A DNA stretch of 64,000 nt from Rhinopithecus roxellana (GCF_007565055.1 NC_044556.1:137429808-137493807), one strand, 5' to 3'; positions 22,620-34,978 are shown, counted from the first letter of the stretch. The notes: generated by a model not told the origin, from the letters alone. Program-made: numbers and translations.

Positions 22620-22900
22620 ATTCCTAGGTATTTTATTCTCTTTGAGGCAATTGTGAATGGGAGTTCACTCACGATTTGGCTCTCTGTCTGTCTGTTACTG
22701 GTGTATAATAATGCTTGTGATTTTTGCATATTGATTTTGTATCCTGAGACTTTGCTGAAGTTGCTCATCAGCTTAAGGATGTTTTTGGTTGAGACGATGG
22801 GGTTTTCTAAATATACAATCATGTCATCTGCAAACAGGAACAATTTGACTTCCTCTTTTCCTAATTGAATACCCTTTATTTCCTTCTCTTGTCTGATTGA
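22620..22900 (-). mobile_element. Inverted 5' segment of a twin-primed L1 (ORF2)
   Basis: Antisense ORF2 reverse-transcriptase region. The minus-strand frame 22583-22843 reads through the FADD catalytic motif and the conserved KVSGYKIN stretch. It stops abruptly at 22900, where the L1 resumes in the opposite direction. Part of one insertion with 22901-23470. The coding region is a short fragment and not functional. Confidence 0.9.
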
Positions 22901-23470
22901 CGATTCCTCAAGGATCTAGAACTAGAAATACCATTTGACCCAGCCATCCCATTACTGGGCATGCACCCAAAGGATTATAAATCATACTGCTATAAAGACA
23001 CATGCACATGTATGTTTATTGTGGCACTATTAACAATAGCAAAGACTTGGAACCAACCCAAATGTCCATCAATGACAGACTGGATTAAGAAAATGTGGCA
23101 CATATACACCATGGAATACTATGCAGCCATAAAAAAGGATGAGTGCATGTCCTTTGTAGGGACTTGGATGAAGCTGGGAACCATCACTCTGAGCAAACTA
23201 TTGCAAGGACAAAAACCAAACACCGCATGTTCTCATTCATAGGTGGGAATTGAACAATGAGAACACATGGACACAGGGTGGGAAACAGCACACACTGGGG
23301 CCTGTCATGGGGTGGGGAGTGGGAGGAGGGATAGCATTAGGAGATATACCTAATGCAAATGACGAGTTAACAGGTGCAGCACACCAACATGGCACATGTA
23401 TACATATGTAGCAAACCTGCACGTTGTGCACATGTACCTTAGAACTTAAAGTATAATTAAAAAATAGAAA
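22901..23470 (+). mobile_element. Forward 3' segment of the twin-primed L1
   Basis: Starts CGATTCCTCAAGGATCTAGA and covers the end of ORF2 (the plus-strand frame at 22961-23242 carries the usual WNQPKCPSM and MEYYAAIKKDE phrases) and then the 3' UTR to CTTAGAACTTAAAGTATAAT and an A-rich tail. The 3' UTR is close to that at 21845, so both are L1P-type. I could not define a clear target-site duplication. Confidence 0.92.
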
Positions 23471-25585
23471 GAAGAAGAGAGATTGAGCATCAGCAGCATA
23501 AAACACACTAAAAGTTTTAAGCATGGCAATATGCAGAAAGGGGTATTGCTGGTTTCATATATCAACAATTTAAACAATAGTATGTTTACATTCAGCAAAT
23601 GTATTGCTGTTATTATAGCAAGACGTGATTTAATTATTTCCAGAAATCGTGATGAAAGAAAATAATTTCAGCTCAGCACACACCATGAAAATAATTATAT
23701 CAGAAAATTTTTGTAAAATAATAATGGTATGGATTTCTGACTTGAAGTAGTCTAGAATATAACTTGAAGTAGTCAAGTTATGTTATAAAACACAAAAATT
23801 CAATAGGTCCACAGAGAAATATGTTTTGGTTTTAAAGGCCTGAAAAAATGCTATTTATATTTATAAGATAGAGTGTTATTAAAATAAACATTACATGATT
23901 CTAGGAGATCTTACAAAGCGATACTTGGACATTCTCAGAGGTTTATTTCTTTATATAGATATTAACCCTCTAAAGCAAAACAAATAGCAATTATAAAAAC
24001 ATTTTTATCCTTGATGTTAAAAATATGGCTAATATCTCTTTTTGATAACTAGAAGGGGAAATTCAGCCTCACTGTGTTAATAAAGAAAAATTAGTCTCGT
24101 TATATGAAACAACAGAGTAAAAATAAATATTGAATGGGTGCTGGGAGCTGAGGCATAGAAAGTGGAAAGAATTGTACAATCAAGATGCATGCAGTATAAT
24201 TATTAGCATAACCTTGTTTATCTTAGCAACAAGAATCATATGGACACAATTTCTATTATGGTGTCTTTAATGTGCCTGAGATCCTATTATCTTCAGTTTT
24301 TTTTCTCTTTTCTTCAAGATTCAAATATCCAAGAAAAAGAACGTTATTGTCCTAGCTTGGGTCAGGCATCTATTCTTGCGTCAATCAGCAATGGCATTTA
24401 GAGGGGGCAGATCCACTGGCACAAGCACACCTTGTAAATCAAGGCTTCCCTGAGAAGGGGGATTGTTGAGAGTCAAACATTCAGTGATATGTCAGCTAAT
24501 CCATACAATAAAAAAGCGAATACTCTTACTAATTTTTAGCTTAATTTATTCTCAGCAGGATTTGTAAAAGAATTAGGGAAAATTACTAAATACTATAGAT
24601 AAAAGCCTGTGCATTTTTACCAAATAATTACCAGAACTTTCTTCTCTGCTGCTTTTTTATTATATACACAAGTGAAAAGGCCTCATCCAATGAATTTAAT
24701 TTGTTACATTTTTCTAATGGTTGAAGATAAGGGATAGTATAGAAAAAGAATAATATTTATAAATTTTAATACTTTTATACAAATATAAAATGCTTTTATA
24801 TTTCATCAGTGGAAAATAATATTAATGAATAGAAAAACCACCCACCAAAATCAGAGATTTTATTTCAACATACTTCCTTATTTCTCACATTAGAATGAAA
24901 AAGTTCTTATCTGGTACCTGTATAAGCCAATTACAACATTTAGAATGTTATTTATGAAATGGAAATTTTCCATTTATATAAAATCTTTATATCCTGCTGA
25001 AAAAACTTCAAAATGTCAATTTCATGCAGTACATCTGGGGAAAATCTGTCTAGGACATAATTCCTTAAACTGTCACATAGTGATTATAACTTCTCTGTGT
25101 TAATAGAGGCTAAACATTTCAGGATATATATTGTCTGTTAGGACATTAGGTGTTTAGGCATACAGTTAGAGTCCCTGGACCAGTGACCTCTAGGTAGTAG
25201 TGACCATAGATGGTGAATGTTGACTTAAGGGGTGGTGAAACTATATTTCTAGTAATAAGATTTTTAAAAAATAAATTAAAATGAGGTGTGGTATGTTCAA
25301 ACCGTTTTTTTTTTCTTTTATGAACTGTTTCTTCTTCTATCACATACTTTGGTCACAGGAAAGTAGAGTACATTAAATATAGTAACCTAAAAAACTATTT
25401 GTAAAAGACATGGCAAACAGAAAAGAATGGAAAAAGAAAAAATGTAGAAGGAATTGTTGTTAGCGTGCTATCTCCCAGTAAAAATGTGGTGCTATAATGA
25501 TGTTAGAGACAGAGAGACAGCATGGTGAGAGAGTCTGCTGAGGACAGCTCCCTGCTTTGGTCATTTTGTGTAATATATAAATGTA
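23471..25585. other. Unique AT-rich stretch
   Basis: No gene found. ACTTGAAGTAGTC occurs at 23740-23752 and again at 23762-23774. The 65-codon minus frame at 25146-25343 is not convincing. Confidence 0.4.
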
Positions 25586-25743
25586 AACCCAGGCATGGTG
25601 GTGCCCACATGCAGTCCTAGCTAGTCTGAAGGCTGAGGCGTGAGGATCTCTTGAAGCCAGGAGATGAGACTGCAGTGTGCTGTGATCTTATCTGTGAATT
25701 AATGCTGTGCTACAGCCTGGGCACCCATAGCATGACTATTTTA
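25586..25743 (+). mobile_element. Single Alu monomer (right-arm or FRAM type)
   Basis: CCAGGCATGGTGGTGCCCAC, AGTCCTAGCTAGTCTGAAGG, GGCTGAGGCGTGAGGATCTC, AGACTGCAGTGTGCTGTGAT and CTACAGCCTGGGCACCC match one Alu arm. High divergence supports an old free monomer. Confidence 0.75.
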
Positions 25744-25744
25744 A

Positions 25745-25779
<35 letters not shown>
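25743..25779. repeat. (AAT)n microsatellite
   Basis: About 12 AAT units that directly replace the expected A tail of the Alu monomer on the left, the usual way such repeats start. Confidence 0.92.
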
Positions 25780-26104
25780 GTTTTTAATGTATATGGTTAT
25801 GCAAAGGAAAAATCATACACACACCTATGATTTGGATCATTGTATCAGATAGCAAGTAACTTTTTTGCCTGCATTTCTGCCCTGAAGAAAAGAATTAAGA
25901 CCTGGATAGCACAGCTTAGCTTCAATGCTGATAACTTTCCTCTTATTTTGATTTAATTGGGAATGCTTCTAGTAGGTATCTTGGTAAATGAGAAATAGGA
26001 ATGCTATATTCACATGTTTTCAAAGTATATAGAGAGGTGTACGTATGTGAAATACTTCTTGGGATTGACATGCAAATCTTATGGAAGCTTATTATAAGAC
26101 TTTT
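25780..26104. other. Unique sequence
   Basis: No feature seen, apart from a chance minus-strand frame (25943-26143) that ends in the neighbouring L1. Confidence 0.4.
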
Positions 26105-27187
26105 GACTGTTTTTGAGAAGTGTCTGTTCATATCCTTTGCCAACTTTACAATGGGGTTGTTTTTTCTTGTAAATTAGCTTAAGTTCCTTGTAGATTCTGG
26201 ATATTAGACTTTTGTCAGATGAATAGATTGCAAAACTTTTCTCCCACTCTCACTCTGATAATAGTTTTGTTTGCTGTGCAGAAGCACTTTAGTTTAATTA
26301 GATCCTATTTGTCAATTTTTGCTTTTGTTGCAATAGCTTTTGGCGATTTCATCTTAAAGTCTTTGCCCATGCCTATGTCTTGAATGGTATTGCCTAGACT
26401 TTCTTCTAGGGTTTTTATAATTTTGGGTTTTACATTTAACTCTTTATTCCATCTTGAGTTAATTTTTGTATAAGCTGTAAGGAAGGAATCCAGATTCAAT
26501 TTTCTGCATATGGCTAGGCGGTTCTCCCAGCACCATTTATTGAATAGGAAATCCTTTCCCCATTGCTTGTTTTCATCATGTTTGTCAAAGATCAGGTGAA
26601 TGTAGAAGTGTGGTTTTATTTCTGAATTCTCTATTCTGTTCCACTGGTCTATGTGCCTGTTTTTGTACCAGTACCATGCTGTTTTGGTTACTGTGGCCTT
26701 GTAGTATAGTTTGAAGTTTGGTAGCGTAATGCCTCAAGCTTTGTTCTTTATGCTTAGGATTTTCATGTCTATGTGAGCTCTTTTTGGATTCACATGAATT
26801 TTAAAGTAGCTTTTTCTTATTCTGTGAAGAGTTAGAAAAATGGTAGTTTAATGAGAATAGCATTGAATCTATAAATTGCTTTGGGCAGTATGGCCATTTT
26901 CACAATATTGATTCTTCCTATCCATGAGCATGGAATGTTTTTCCATCTGCTTGTGTCCTCTCTGATTTCCTTGAGCAGTGGTTTGTGATTCTTCTTGAAA
27001 AGGTCCTTCACTTCCCTTGTTAGTTGCATTACTAAGTATTTTATTCTCTTTGAGCCAATTGCAAATAGGAGTTCACTTATGATTTGGGTTTTGCTTGTCT
27101 GTTGTTGGTGTATAGGAAAGCTTGTGATTTCTGCACATTGATTTTGTATCCTGAGACTTTGTTAAAGTTGTTTATCAGCTTAAGCTT
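26105..27187 (-). mobile_element. L1 ORF2 fragment, antisense, no 3' UTR
   Basis: Starts TGTCTGTTCATATCCTTTGCC and passes GCAGAAGCACTTTAGTTTAATTAG, CCAGCACCATTTATTGAATAGG, ACCAGTACCATGCTGTTTTGG and TTGATTTTGTATCCTGAGAC. This is reversed ORF2 without the 3' UTR, so part of the element has been lost on the left. The frames at 26305-26499 and 26832-27029 are broken ORF2 pieces. Probably L1P-age. Confidence 0.9.
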
Positions 27188-27238
27188 ATGTATATATGTG
27201 TGCATATATACACATATATATGTATATATGTGTGTGCA

Positions 27239-27278
<40 letters not shown>

Positions 27279-27288
27279 CATATATATT
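27188..27288. repeat. (TA)n(TG)n(TA)n compound microsatellite
   Basis: TATG-rich lead, then about 11 TG units and about 9 TA units. It abuts the L1 fragment exactly where the ORF2 text stops at CAGCTTAAGC. Alternating purine-pyrimidine throughout. Confidence 0.92.
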
Positions 27289-30200
27289 TTGGTTAGGCAG
27301 AAAGGTAGGTTGAAGGTTAAATTATGGTTTTATGATACTGAATTTAGATTTTATCCATTTTATAATTATGAGTCAATGAATGCTTTAATGATAGGGAGAT
27401 CCTGCTTAAAATGGACATTTAAGTAACATTGACTGACAAAACTTAGGATGCTGGGAAGCAGGTAAAACCTGTTGGGAAGAGTGCAAGATCAGCAGCTCTC
27501 ATAATAATTCAGATGCAGGGAGTAATAGCATTCTAAAAGAGAATCAGCAGAATTTGGTTAGTGATGAAATTGACAAATATGAATTAAGGGTGTGTCTGTA
27601 GTTATTTTGTTATTTTTGTTAGGGAAAAATGATAGTTAATCTTGAAAGGGAATATAAAAAATAATTTGCTAATGTTTTTTCAAAAATCTAAATTTCAACT
27701 AGTTGTAGTTTTGTGGAAGTATATATACATGTATATGTGCATTTTTCTTCTATCTATCTGATTATTTACCTACCTTTATTATATGTATGAGTGTACATAT
27801 CAGAAATATTAAGAAAGCTTCACTTGTAAAGCAAAGTTGTTTGTGACAGTTATCTGGAGTAACGTGCAGAATTATGGTGCTGTGTCTAGGATAAATAGGA
27901 AAAAGCACATGATTTATTTGTAATGTCTACAATATTGAGAACATTGTAGAAAATGTCATTTTGTTTTCCATTCTTGATAGATATGGTAGCCACAATCATT
28001 AGAGTAAACGATATCTCCCAGGGAGATAATATTGCAATTCCCATTTGCCCTGTTTTTTTCAGATTTGTCCCTTTCCAAGTTCCTAACCAGATTATTTTCT
28101 CATCCATTTTTGCTCCTGATATTTCTAAATCACTATTTTTGAATTTCAAGCTATCTAGTACCACAGTCCCTTACTTGCATTAGCGGTTTTCTGCTCCTCC
28201 CCTTAGGGCTGTATGTCTTTCCTTAACAACCAGTCCAGTGACAGATACCTAGTCACCAGCACATATACCTCCAAAATACCTACTGGCTGCTTGCATCCAG
28301 TTTAAACACCTTGAACACCTGTTCTATTTACCCATTGCAACAATTTGCTATTTTACTGAGTTCTACCCCATTTTGAACTATTTGAATGAAATTAAAACTG
28401 GCTGTGTTTTTGGGCATTGAGTACAAACATTCATTATCAGCATTTGCAGCTGGAGCATTTCATTCTTTACTGATCCTAATCACAATAATAGTGTCCAATG
28501 CCTCCCTACCCATAATTTCTTTTTTATTAAATTGGCTACATCCTGTGAAATCTGAGATCCAAGAATGACTTTATGGGAAAAACAAGTATTAACAACTATT
28601 GAACAACTCCTGCCCTAATGTTTAACCAAATAATATATTTTATTAGGATCTGTATTTTTATGGCTCCTTTTTAACAGCTGTAATAAACTCTTTCAAAGCA
28701 ATATGCTGCAAGGGATCAAAGAGCTGTGCTCAATTAGAATTGTTCCTTATTAACCATAGTCAGAAAAGGAGTAAGAAATAAATAGCAGTGTGTCCGATAT
28801 GTCCTTTAGTGGACTGAGAGAGTAATGTGTCACTGTGATGTGTTGCTCTAAAACAAATTAAAAATCCTATGAAGCACTGAAGCTCCCTAAGCCACAACAG
28901 TAGACTTGCTATGTAGATCATGTCTCAGTTTCTGATATCAATGCCACCTATGATCTCCTCCTAAGAATCAAGAGATCAAAGATGAAAAGCAACACCAACA
29001 AAGTCCTAGAATATAGCCAGTGTACTCACATTGAAGAGAGGTATAGCATAAGTGGACTGTACTGATTTCAGCTGCAACAAAGTAACAGCAGGTTTCTAAG
29101 GAGCTGTTGTATATGAGATGAAGTGAAGTTATCAAATGCAATAAGGGCAGAAAATGATTTACACTGTGATTCACTGAAAAACAACCTCATAGTATGTGAC
29201 ATGGCATGAATTCATGGCAGCATACAGAGCAATGCAGTATATATAGCCTTAATGGAGAGAGTTAATCTCTTTAAATGGGCTTGAAAAGCTTCATTAATTG
29301 CACCACCATTCTCGCTTTATTCCAGGTTCAAATGTTCAGACCTCTTTGGCTGTTTGCACTCTATCATGACATATATCCAAGCACTACATCTATTGATTTT
29401 CCCCTTACATCTTTTTGTCTACTTATCATACTATCTTTCCGACAACGTATCTGTGAATTAGTTAATTTTATCATGATTTATAGTGAAAGAACAAAACGTT
29501 AGATACATTAATTTTCTCAAGGATAAACTGTAATAAACAGGGTGATCAGGCTTCTTTTCTCCTGTTACACATTTCCCAACTACTCCACACTATACCCTGA
29601 TAAACAAAGATGATTACTTCTTTATTTGGAATCACATCTGTGACTTCATGATTTTCTGTTCCCTCTCCCATATTCCCATATATATGAACATCCTGGGGCT
29701 TCATTGGATGAAGACAAAGGTCAGTTTAACCTATGGATTTCTAACAGGTTTTCTTTTACATGAAATGCCAACTGTTATCAAGGAAGCAAAACCAAAATGT
29801 CTCAATCTCTCTGCAATAATGTAAGAATTTCCAGAAGCCTATGTGGCCTGGGTACTTTTCCATATTACAGTATTATTTCTGATTTCTCTTAATTCATTTC
29901 ACCTACTTTCATAATAAGGAAAGGGAACTTTTATCAAGAAAGATAGAATGGCAAAGCTTTTACTCTATTTCAGTTCCCATATCTCCATCTGGTGAACTCC
30001 TCTGATTTTCATTATTAATTTGCTCTATAAAAGCTTCCCAGATTGATCTAGATGCTTTTGATATTTTAGCCACAAGGATACCACTTAAATTATTTTCCAG
30101 AATGCATCACAATGACATGTACTTAACACTTATACAAATATCACATGAGGAATACAGACGTAATAAAGAATTCAAACTCTAGTATTTTACATTAATCAAA

Positions 30201-30794
30201 AAAGAAACATAAAATATTTTAATGTTAAAACAAATACAGAATGCCTTGATACAATCCTTTGTATATTACCCATGAGAGGAGAATGGCTCTCACTAGCAGA
30301 TTTTAAAAGGAGTGTCATGTGAATTAAAGCAGTGAGGCTAGTGTTATGGAAATTAACAAGATCAGAGAATAAATGTTTCTAAGCTTGAAAATAAAGACAA
30401 AAGAATGTATGCCAAGGCAAGTGTCAGATATCAGTAGGTGTTAGCCTCCAATTTTTAAACTGTGTTTTCAGCATAGATTAAAGTAATATTTATTTAATTA
30501 GTTGTGTGCACATGTATCTTTCCTTCATGATTATATGAATTCCATGTAGGCATATATGTTTCCTTTATACTTTCACAATTCAGCACATTGTATAAGCATT
30601 TGAAAAATTGTTGTTAAATGAATGTATACTACCTTAGCTTTTATGCAAACCAAAACTTAAAGCAAACCAACTTCACTGTAGCCAGGTTCTTTTCTTCCCC
30701 GCCTCCAAGTTTTGTCTTTATTATTACTCCAACTTCACAAACTGGGCAACCTTTCACTTTACTTATCCAATTTTACAGATTTAAAAACTCTAAA
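27289..30794. other. Long unique stretch, no gene seen
   Basis: About 3.5 kb without a recognised repeat. Small open frames (27886-28164 minus, 27953-28183 plus, 28386-28568, 29275-29502, 30618-30803) carry no recognisable domain and overlap between strands. The segment at 28600-28900 is of mixed composition and may be constrained. Confidence 0.4.
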
Positions 30795-30930
30795 GCAAAA
30801 TAAGGCAGGATTTTTGTAGGCTTTCTGAGCCACATGGTCTCAGTTACAACTGCTTAATTCTTGAAATGAAAAATGTGTGTGTCTGTGTTCCAGTAAAATT
30901 TTTTGTGAACACTTAAAATTGAATTTCAGA
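30795..30930 (+). mobile_element. hAT-Charlie element (MER20-like), left part
   Basis: TTTTTGTAGGCTTTCTGAGC, CACATGGTCTCAGTTACAAC, TGCTTAATTCTTG, GTGTCTGTGTTCCAGTAAAA and GAATTTCAGA line up with a common human element whose termini read CAGGGGTCNGCAAACT. It is interrupted by an Alu and resumes at 31237. The name MER20 is from memory; the relation to the copy at 51653 is seen directly. Confidence 0.6.
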
Positions 30931-31236
30931 TTTTTTTTGCTTTTTTTTTTTTTTGAGATGGAGTCTCACTCTTGTTGCTCAGGCTGGAGTGCAGTGGCAT
31001 GATCTTGGCTCACTGCAACCTCCGCCTCCCAGGTTCAAGTGATTCTCCTGCCTCAGCCTCCCGAGTAGCTGGGACTATAGGCGCGTGCCACCACACACCG
31101 TTAAGTTTTTGTATGTTTAGTAGAGACGGGGTTTCACCATGTTAGCCAGGATGGTCTCGATCTCCTGACCTTGTGATCCTCCCGCCTTGGCCTCCCAAAG
31201 TGCTGGGATTACAGGCGTGAGCCACCGAGCCTGGCC
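30931..31236 (-). mobile_element. AluS/AluY-like, full length, in hAT element
   Basis: T-rich tail, GAGATGGAGTCTCACTCTTG, both arms in reverse, and CCACCGAGCCTGGCC at the end. TTAGCCAGGATGGTCTCGATC points to an AluSc/AluY type. TGAATTTCAGAT (30920-30931) and TGAATTTCGGAT (31237-31248) form a target-site duplication with one mismatch. Confidence 0.93.
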
Positions 31237-31383
31237 TGAATTTCGGATAATTTTAATGTTAAATTTTCTTTTTCTTTTCTTTTTTAAATTATTTAAAAAT
31301 GTAAATATCATCCTTGTCTTAAAGGCCATACAAAAACAGGTAGCTGGCCACATTTGGTCCTCTGGCTGTAGTTTGCTGATGAT
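31237..31383 (+). mobile_element. hAT-Charlie element (MER20-like), right part
   Basis: Resumes with GAATTTCGGATAATTTTAAT, ATTATTTAAAAATGTAAATATC and GCCATACAAAAACAGGTAGC, ending with a diverged terminus CTGTAGTTTGCTGATGATTG. It belongs with 30795-30930. Confidence 0.6.
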
Positions 31384-32173
31384 TGTGCTAGAGTGAGGTT
31401 TTTGTTTATTTTAGTTCCTTCTTCCTCAATTGTATATCTCTGGAATTTGTTAATCATGACAAAAATACTCTGATTTAAGACACATATTTTCTGAATTACT
31501 CATTTTGGTACACTTATATATATCCACATGTTACTACTTAACAATCTTATTAATATGTATCATCCTTATCCAGTTGGTTGTAAATTCTGGAAGGGAAGGA
31601 GCTATCCTTATAGCTTTTTAAAAAATCCTCTGAGACAGACAACAGAAAATGACTGAAGGTGCCACTGAAAAATTCTGGTCGAGTGAGAGAGGAATAAACA
31701 ACCCTTTCTACATATGGCTGAACTGCAAAGGCAGATCTTTGAGGTAGCAAAAACAGATTCCACTCAAATCTGCTCACTTTGTATTTCACAAATCTATTTC
31801 ACAAATTTGTGTGGAAACAGATTCAACGGAAATCTGCTACAATGAGTTTCACAAGACTCACTGTAGAAAGGAGTGCTAGTACACCATTTATCTTTTTGCC
31901 AAAACTAAACCCATTTGAATTAATCTCATCTGTGACTTCTGTGGTATGATCTAAAGGCTACTATCAGGAGTAAAACATTTTTTTCAGCAGTGCCAAGAAT
32001 ACATCCAGTGGTAAAATATTATTTCTGTGAAACGCTGTCCTTTCCCTCATCCATTGACCCTCAAAAAGGTACATCACAAACTTCTGGGAGATCAATTTAT
32101 GTATTAATCAAAATGGGATGTCAATTAACAAAAATAAGTATAAGCAATAGCATGGAAATTATTGCTTTAGGCT
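31384..32173. other. Unique stretch with a short duplication
   Basis: No gene found. AAACAGATTC followed six bases later by AATCTGCT, and then TTTCACA, occurs at 31751-31790 and again at 31815-31853, an imperfect tandem duplication about 64 bp apart. An ATTTCACAAAT doublet lies between them (31783-31806). Confidence 0.5.
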
Positions 32174-32346
32174 AACTGTTCTTAACCTCCACTGTACATT
32201 GGTATCATCCAGGGAGGTTTTTTAAAACCCCGGCACTCAAGCTACAGCTGTGAAGAATTAAATCAATTTCCAGAAGTGGCACCCTCTAAGTCATTTTTCT
32301 ACCTCTACAGGTGATTCAAGAATGCAGCCAAATCTGAGAACCCCTG
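32174..32346 (+). mobile_element. MER5A-like hAT-Charlie MITE
   Basis: Left end AACTGTTCTTAACCTCCACTG, then TACATTGGTATCATCCAGGGAGG, a TTTTTTAAAACCCCGGCAC core, and right end CAGGTGATTCAAGAATGCAGCC and AAATCTGAGAACCCCTG. The terminal inverted repeats relate to CAGTGGTTCTCAA. Length of about 170 bp fits MER5A (about 189 bp). Confidence 0.75.
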
Positions 32347-33387
32347 TCTTACACTCTCTTGTAGAATTAAACCTTACTCGGGAGAGATAACAAATTACTC
32401 TTATTTTAAGCTAATTTACTTATTCTATTGACATCTTCCAGGAAGAGAAGGAGCAGTAACAAAAATTATATATCTTGAGGTAGTGATCAATGACCTATGG
32501 AAGAAATAGAGACATGACTGATAGGGAGGTGTGGGATATGGAAAAAGTGCCTCATAAAGTTTGTTCTGAGTTAGTCATTTAGGATTTCTCTGTAAACAAT
32601 GAACGAGTAATAATTACTCCCATAGTGAATTATTTGTACTTTTAATTTCTATGAATTGATGTATTAATATCTAGAAAATGGCCACGAACTGTTCCCATAT
32701 AAACCCTGGCTCCTCCCAAAACCTCTGGAGATGTTAGATATCCCCAAACCATATACGGTAACAGTAACAGTGCTTAGGCATTTCACAGAATCATGCTCTC
32801 AAATATAGCTAGACAATCCTACACCTTTTTATCCTGCTTCACCCCATTCCTCCCACAATTCAGCACTTTCCTTTGCCTCATGACCAACTCAGGTGCTTCC
32901 TCTGGGTAAGCCTGTGCTTCTCCCCAGGGAACTGTAAGTAACAAAACTGTAAAACTCCACTTTCTTTTTCTTGATCTGTCTCTACCCTCACCATATCTCA
33001 CTCAGGAAAATATGACTAAAATATGGAACAATAGTTAGTGAGGTTTGAGAAGACAGTAAAAATTCAGACATAAATCCCTTATACTACAGAAACTGTTTCA
33101 GATTCATGAAAGTCTCTCTCATCAAAGGTTGAAATCCTGGATAACTGTGTCCTTATATTAGGACCATTTATCTTTTCTACTTGAAACCACTTAAAATTTT
33201 GTTTTGCTTTTTTGAAAATTATATTTTCAGCAAACTACCTTCTGAGTGTTGAATTTGGATATTAAGGTCAAGTTTTACATCTCACTTCTTACAGGTGAAA
33301 ACTTTATGTCAGAAAGTAGAAGTAGTAGCAGTTATAGTTTTCCTTGATAGGAACTGACACAACATTGATTAAAAATTATTGCTGTTT
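32347..33387. other. Unique stretch, no gene seen
   Basis: Only short random frames (for example 32819-33001 minus). No repeat family recognised. Confidence 0.4.
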
Positions 33388-34128
33388 TAGACAAAACCAC
33401 GATGAGATACCATCTCATGTCAGTCAGAATGGCTGTTATTGAAAAGTAAAGAAACAACGAATGCTGGTGAGATTATGGAGAAATAGGAACACTTTTACAC
33501 TATTGGTGGGATTGTAAATTGTGGAAGACAGTGTGGTAATTCCTCCAAGATATAAAACCAGAAATACCATTTAACCTAGCAATCTCATTACTGGATGTAT
33601 ATACCCAAAAGAATATAAATCATTCTATTACAATGATACATGCATGCATATGTTCACCGCAGCACTATTCACAATAGCAAAGACATGGAATCAACCCAAA
33701 TGCCCATCAAGGATAGACTGGATAAAGAGAATGTGGTACATATACACCATGCAATACCATGCAGCCATAGAAAAGAAAGGAGATCATGTTGTTTGCAGTA
33801 ACATAGATGGAACCGAAAGCTGTTATACTCAGCAAACCAACACAGGAACAGAAAATCAAACACTGCATGTTCTCACTTATAAGTGGGAGGTGAACAATGA
33901 GAACATACAGACAACAGGGAGGGGAACATCACACACCGGCATCTGTCATGGGGTGGGGTAGGGCAAGGAAGAGTATTAGGAAATATGGTTAATGCATGCT
34001 GAATTTAATACCTAGGTGATGGATTGATGGCTGCGGTAAACCACCATGCCACATGTTTACCTATGTAACAAAACTGCACATCCTGCACATGTAGCCTAGA
34101 ACTTTAAATAAAAATATTTTTTTTAAAA
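33388..34128 (+). mobile_element. 5'-truncated L1 3' end (L1P-type)
   Basis: AAACCACGATGAGATACCAT begins late in ORF2; ACAATAGCAAAGACATGGAATC, ACACCGGCATCTGTCATGGGG, CACATGTAGCCTAGAACTTT and an A/T-rich tail follow. The frame at 33644-33961 is a broken C-terminal ORF2 fragment. ATTGCTGTTTTAG (33378-33390) and ATTGCTATTTTTA (34130-34142) are a plausible, mutated target-site duplication. Confidence 0.9.
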
Positions 34129-34509
34129 AAATTGCTATTTTTACTTTAAGGAATGCTTAAGAGGCTGTTGTCTCTGTATTTCATTTTGAATACTTTTTCT
34201 TTCTGGTTTATTATGGACTATTTTTTCCCGGTAGTTTGGATGTTATATATGAAGGTAAAAATAAACCATCAGTTTTGAGAGATGATGCATACAAATACAA
34301 CAGTCGCCCAACATTTTTAATAGTTATTTTACAAACAGATTTTCATTTTGAACAGAAATTCTAGAGGATTATAATGACATTAAACTTGCACATGCGGCCT
34401 CTTCTTACTTTTGAAAAAAGTTTCTTACAATATTATAAAAGATAATGTGTTTCTATGTTATAACTTTTTTGATATCATATCACTTTTATTATAATACAGT
34501 ATATAATAA
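34129..34509. other. Unique AT-rich sequence
   Basis: No feature recognised. Confidence 0.4.
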
Positions 34510-34640
34510 TTTGAAGCAATAATGATAGATGTTTATTGAATGCTTTCCATCTGCTTGGCCTGGTTTTAAGGTCTTTATATGGATTAAACCATTGAATCTA
34601 AATGTTATTATTATTTTATACTTAAGGAAACTGAAACACA
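34510..34640 (-). mobile_element. MIR, antisense, left part of a split copy
   Basis: GATGTTTATTGAATGCTTTCC, CTTTATATGGATTAAACCAT, ATTATTATTTTATACTTAAG and GAAACTGAAACACAAGAG are the reversed MIR tail and core. An Alu interrupts it; the rest is at 34989. Confidence 0.75.
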
Positions 34641-34654
34641 AGAGTTTAAAGTAA

Positions 34655-34937
34655 GGCTAGGTTCAGTGGCTCATGCCTGTAATCCCAGCACTTTGGGAAG
34701 CTAAGGCAGGAAGATCATGAGGTCAGGAGTTCGAGACCAGCCTGGCCAATATAGTGAAATCCTGTCTCTACTAAAAATACAAAACTTAGCCTGGTGTGGT
34801 GGTGTGTGTCTGTACTGTAGTCCCAGCTACTCAGGAGTCTGAGGCAGAAGAATCGCTTGAACCAGGAGGTGGAGATTACAGTGAGCCAAGATCACACCAC
34901 TGCACTCCAACCTGGGCAACAGAGCAAGATGGTGTCT

Positions 34938-34974
<37 letters not shown>
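34655..34974 (+). mobile_element. AluS, full length, inserted in a MIR
   Basis: Complete Alu starting GGCTAGGTTCAGTGGCTCAT with both arms, GACCAGCCTGGCCAATATAG, and a nearly pure run of about 36 A. AGAGTTTAAAGTAA flanks it exactly (34641-34654 and 34975-34988), a perfect 14-base target-site duplication. Confidence 0.96.

Positions 34975-34978
<4 letters not shown>

Noticed and set aside
22583..22843. L1 ORF2 fragment with FADD as a possibly active enzyme
   Set aside because: It is about 80 codons of a protein of more than 1200, inverted and truncated; it cannot be functional.
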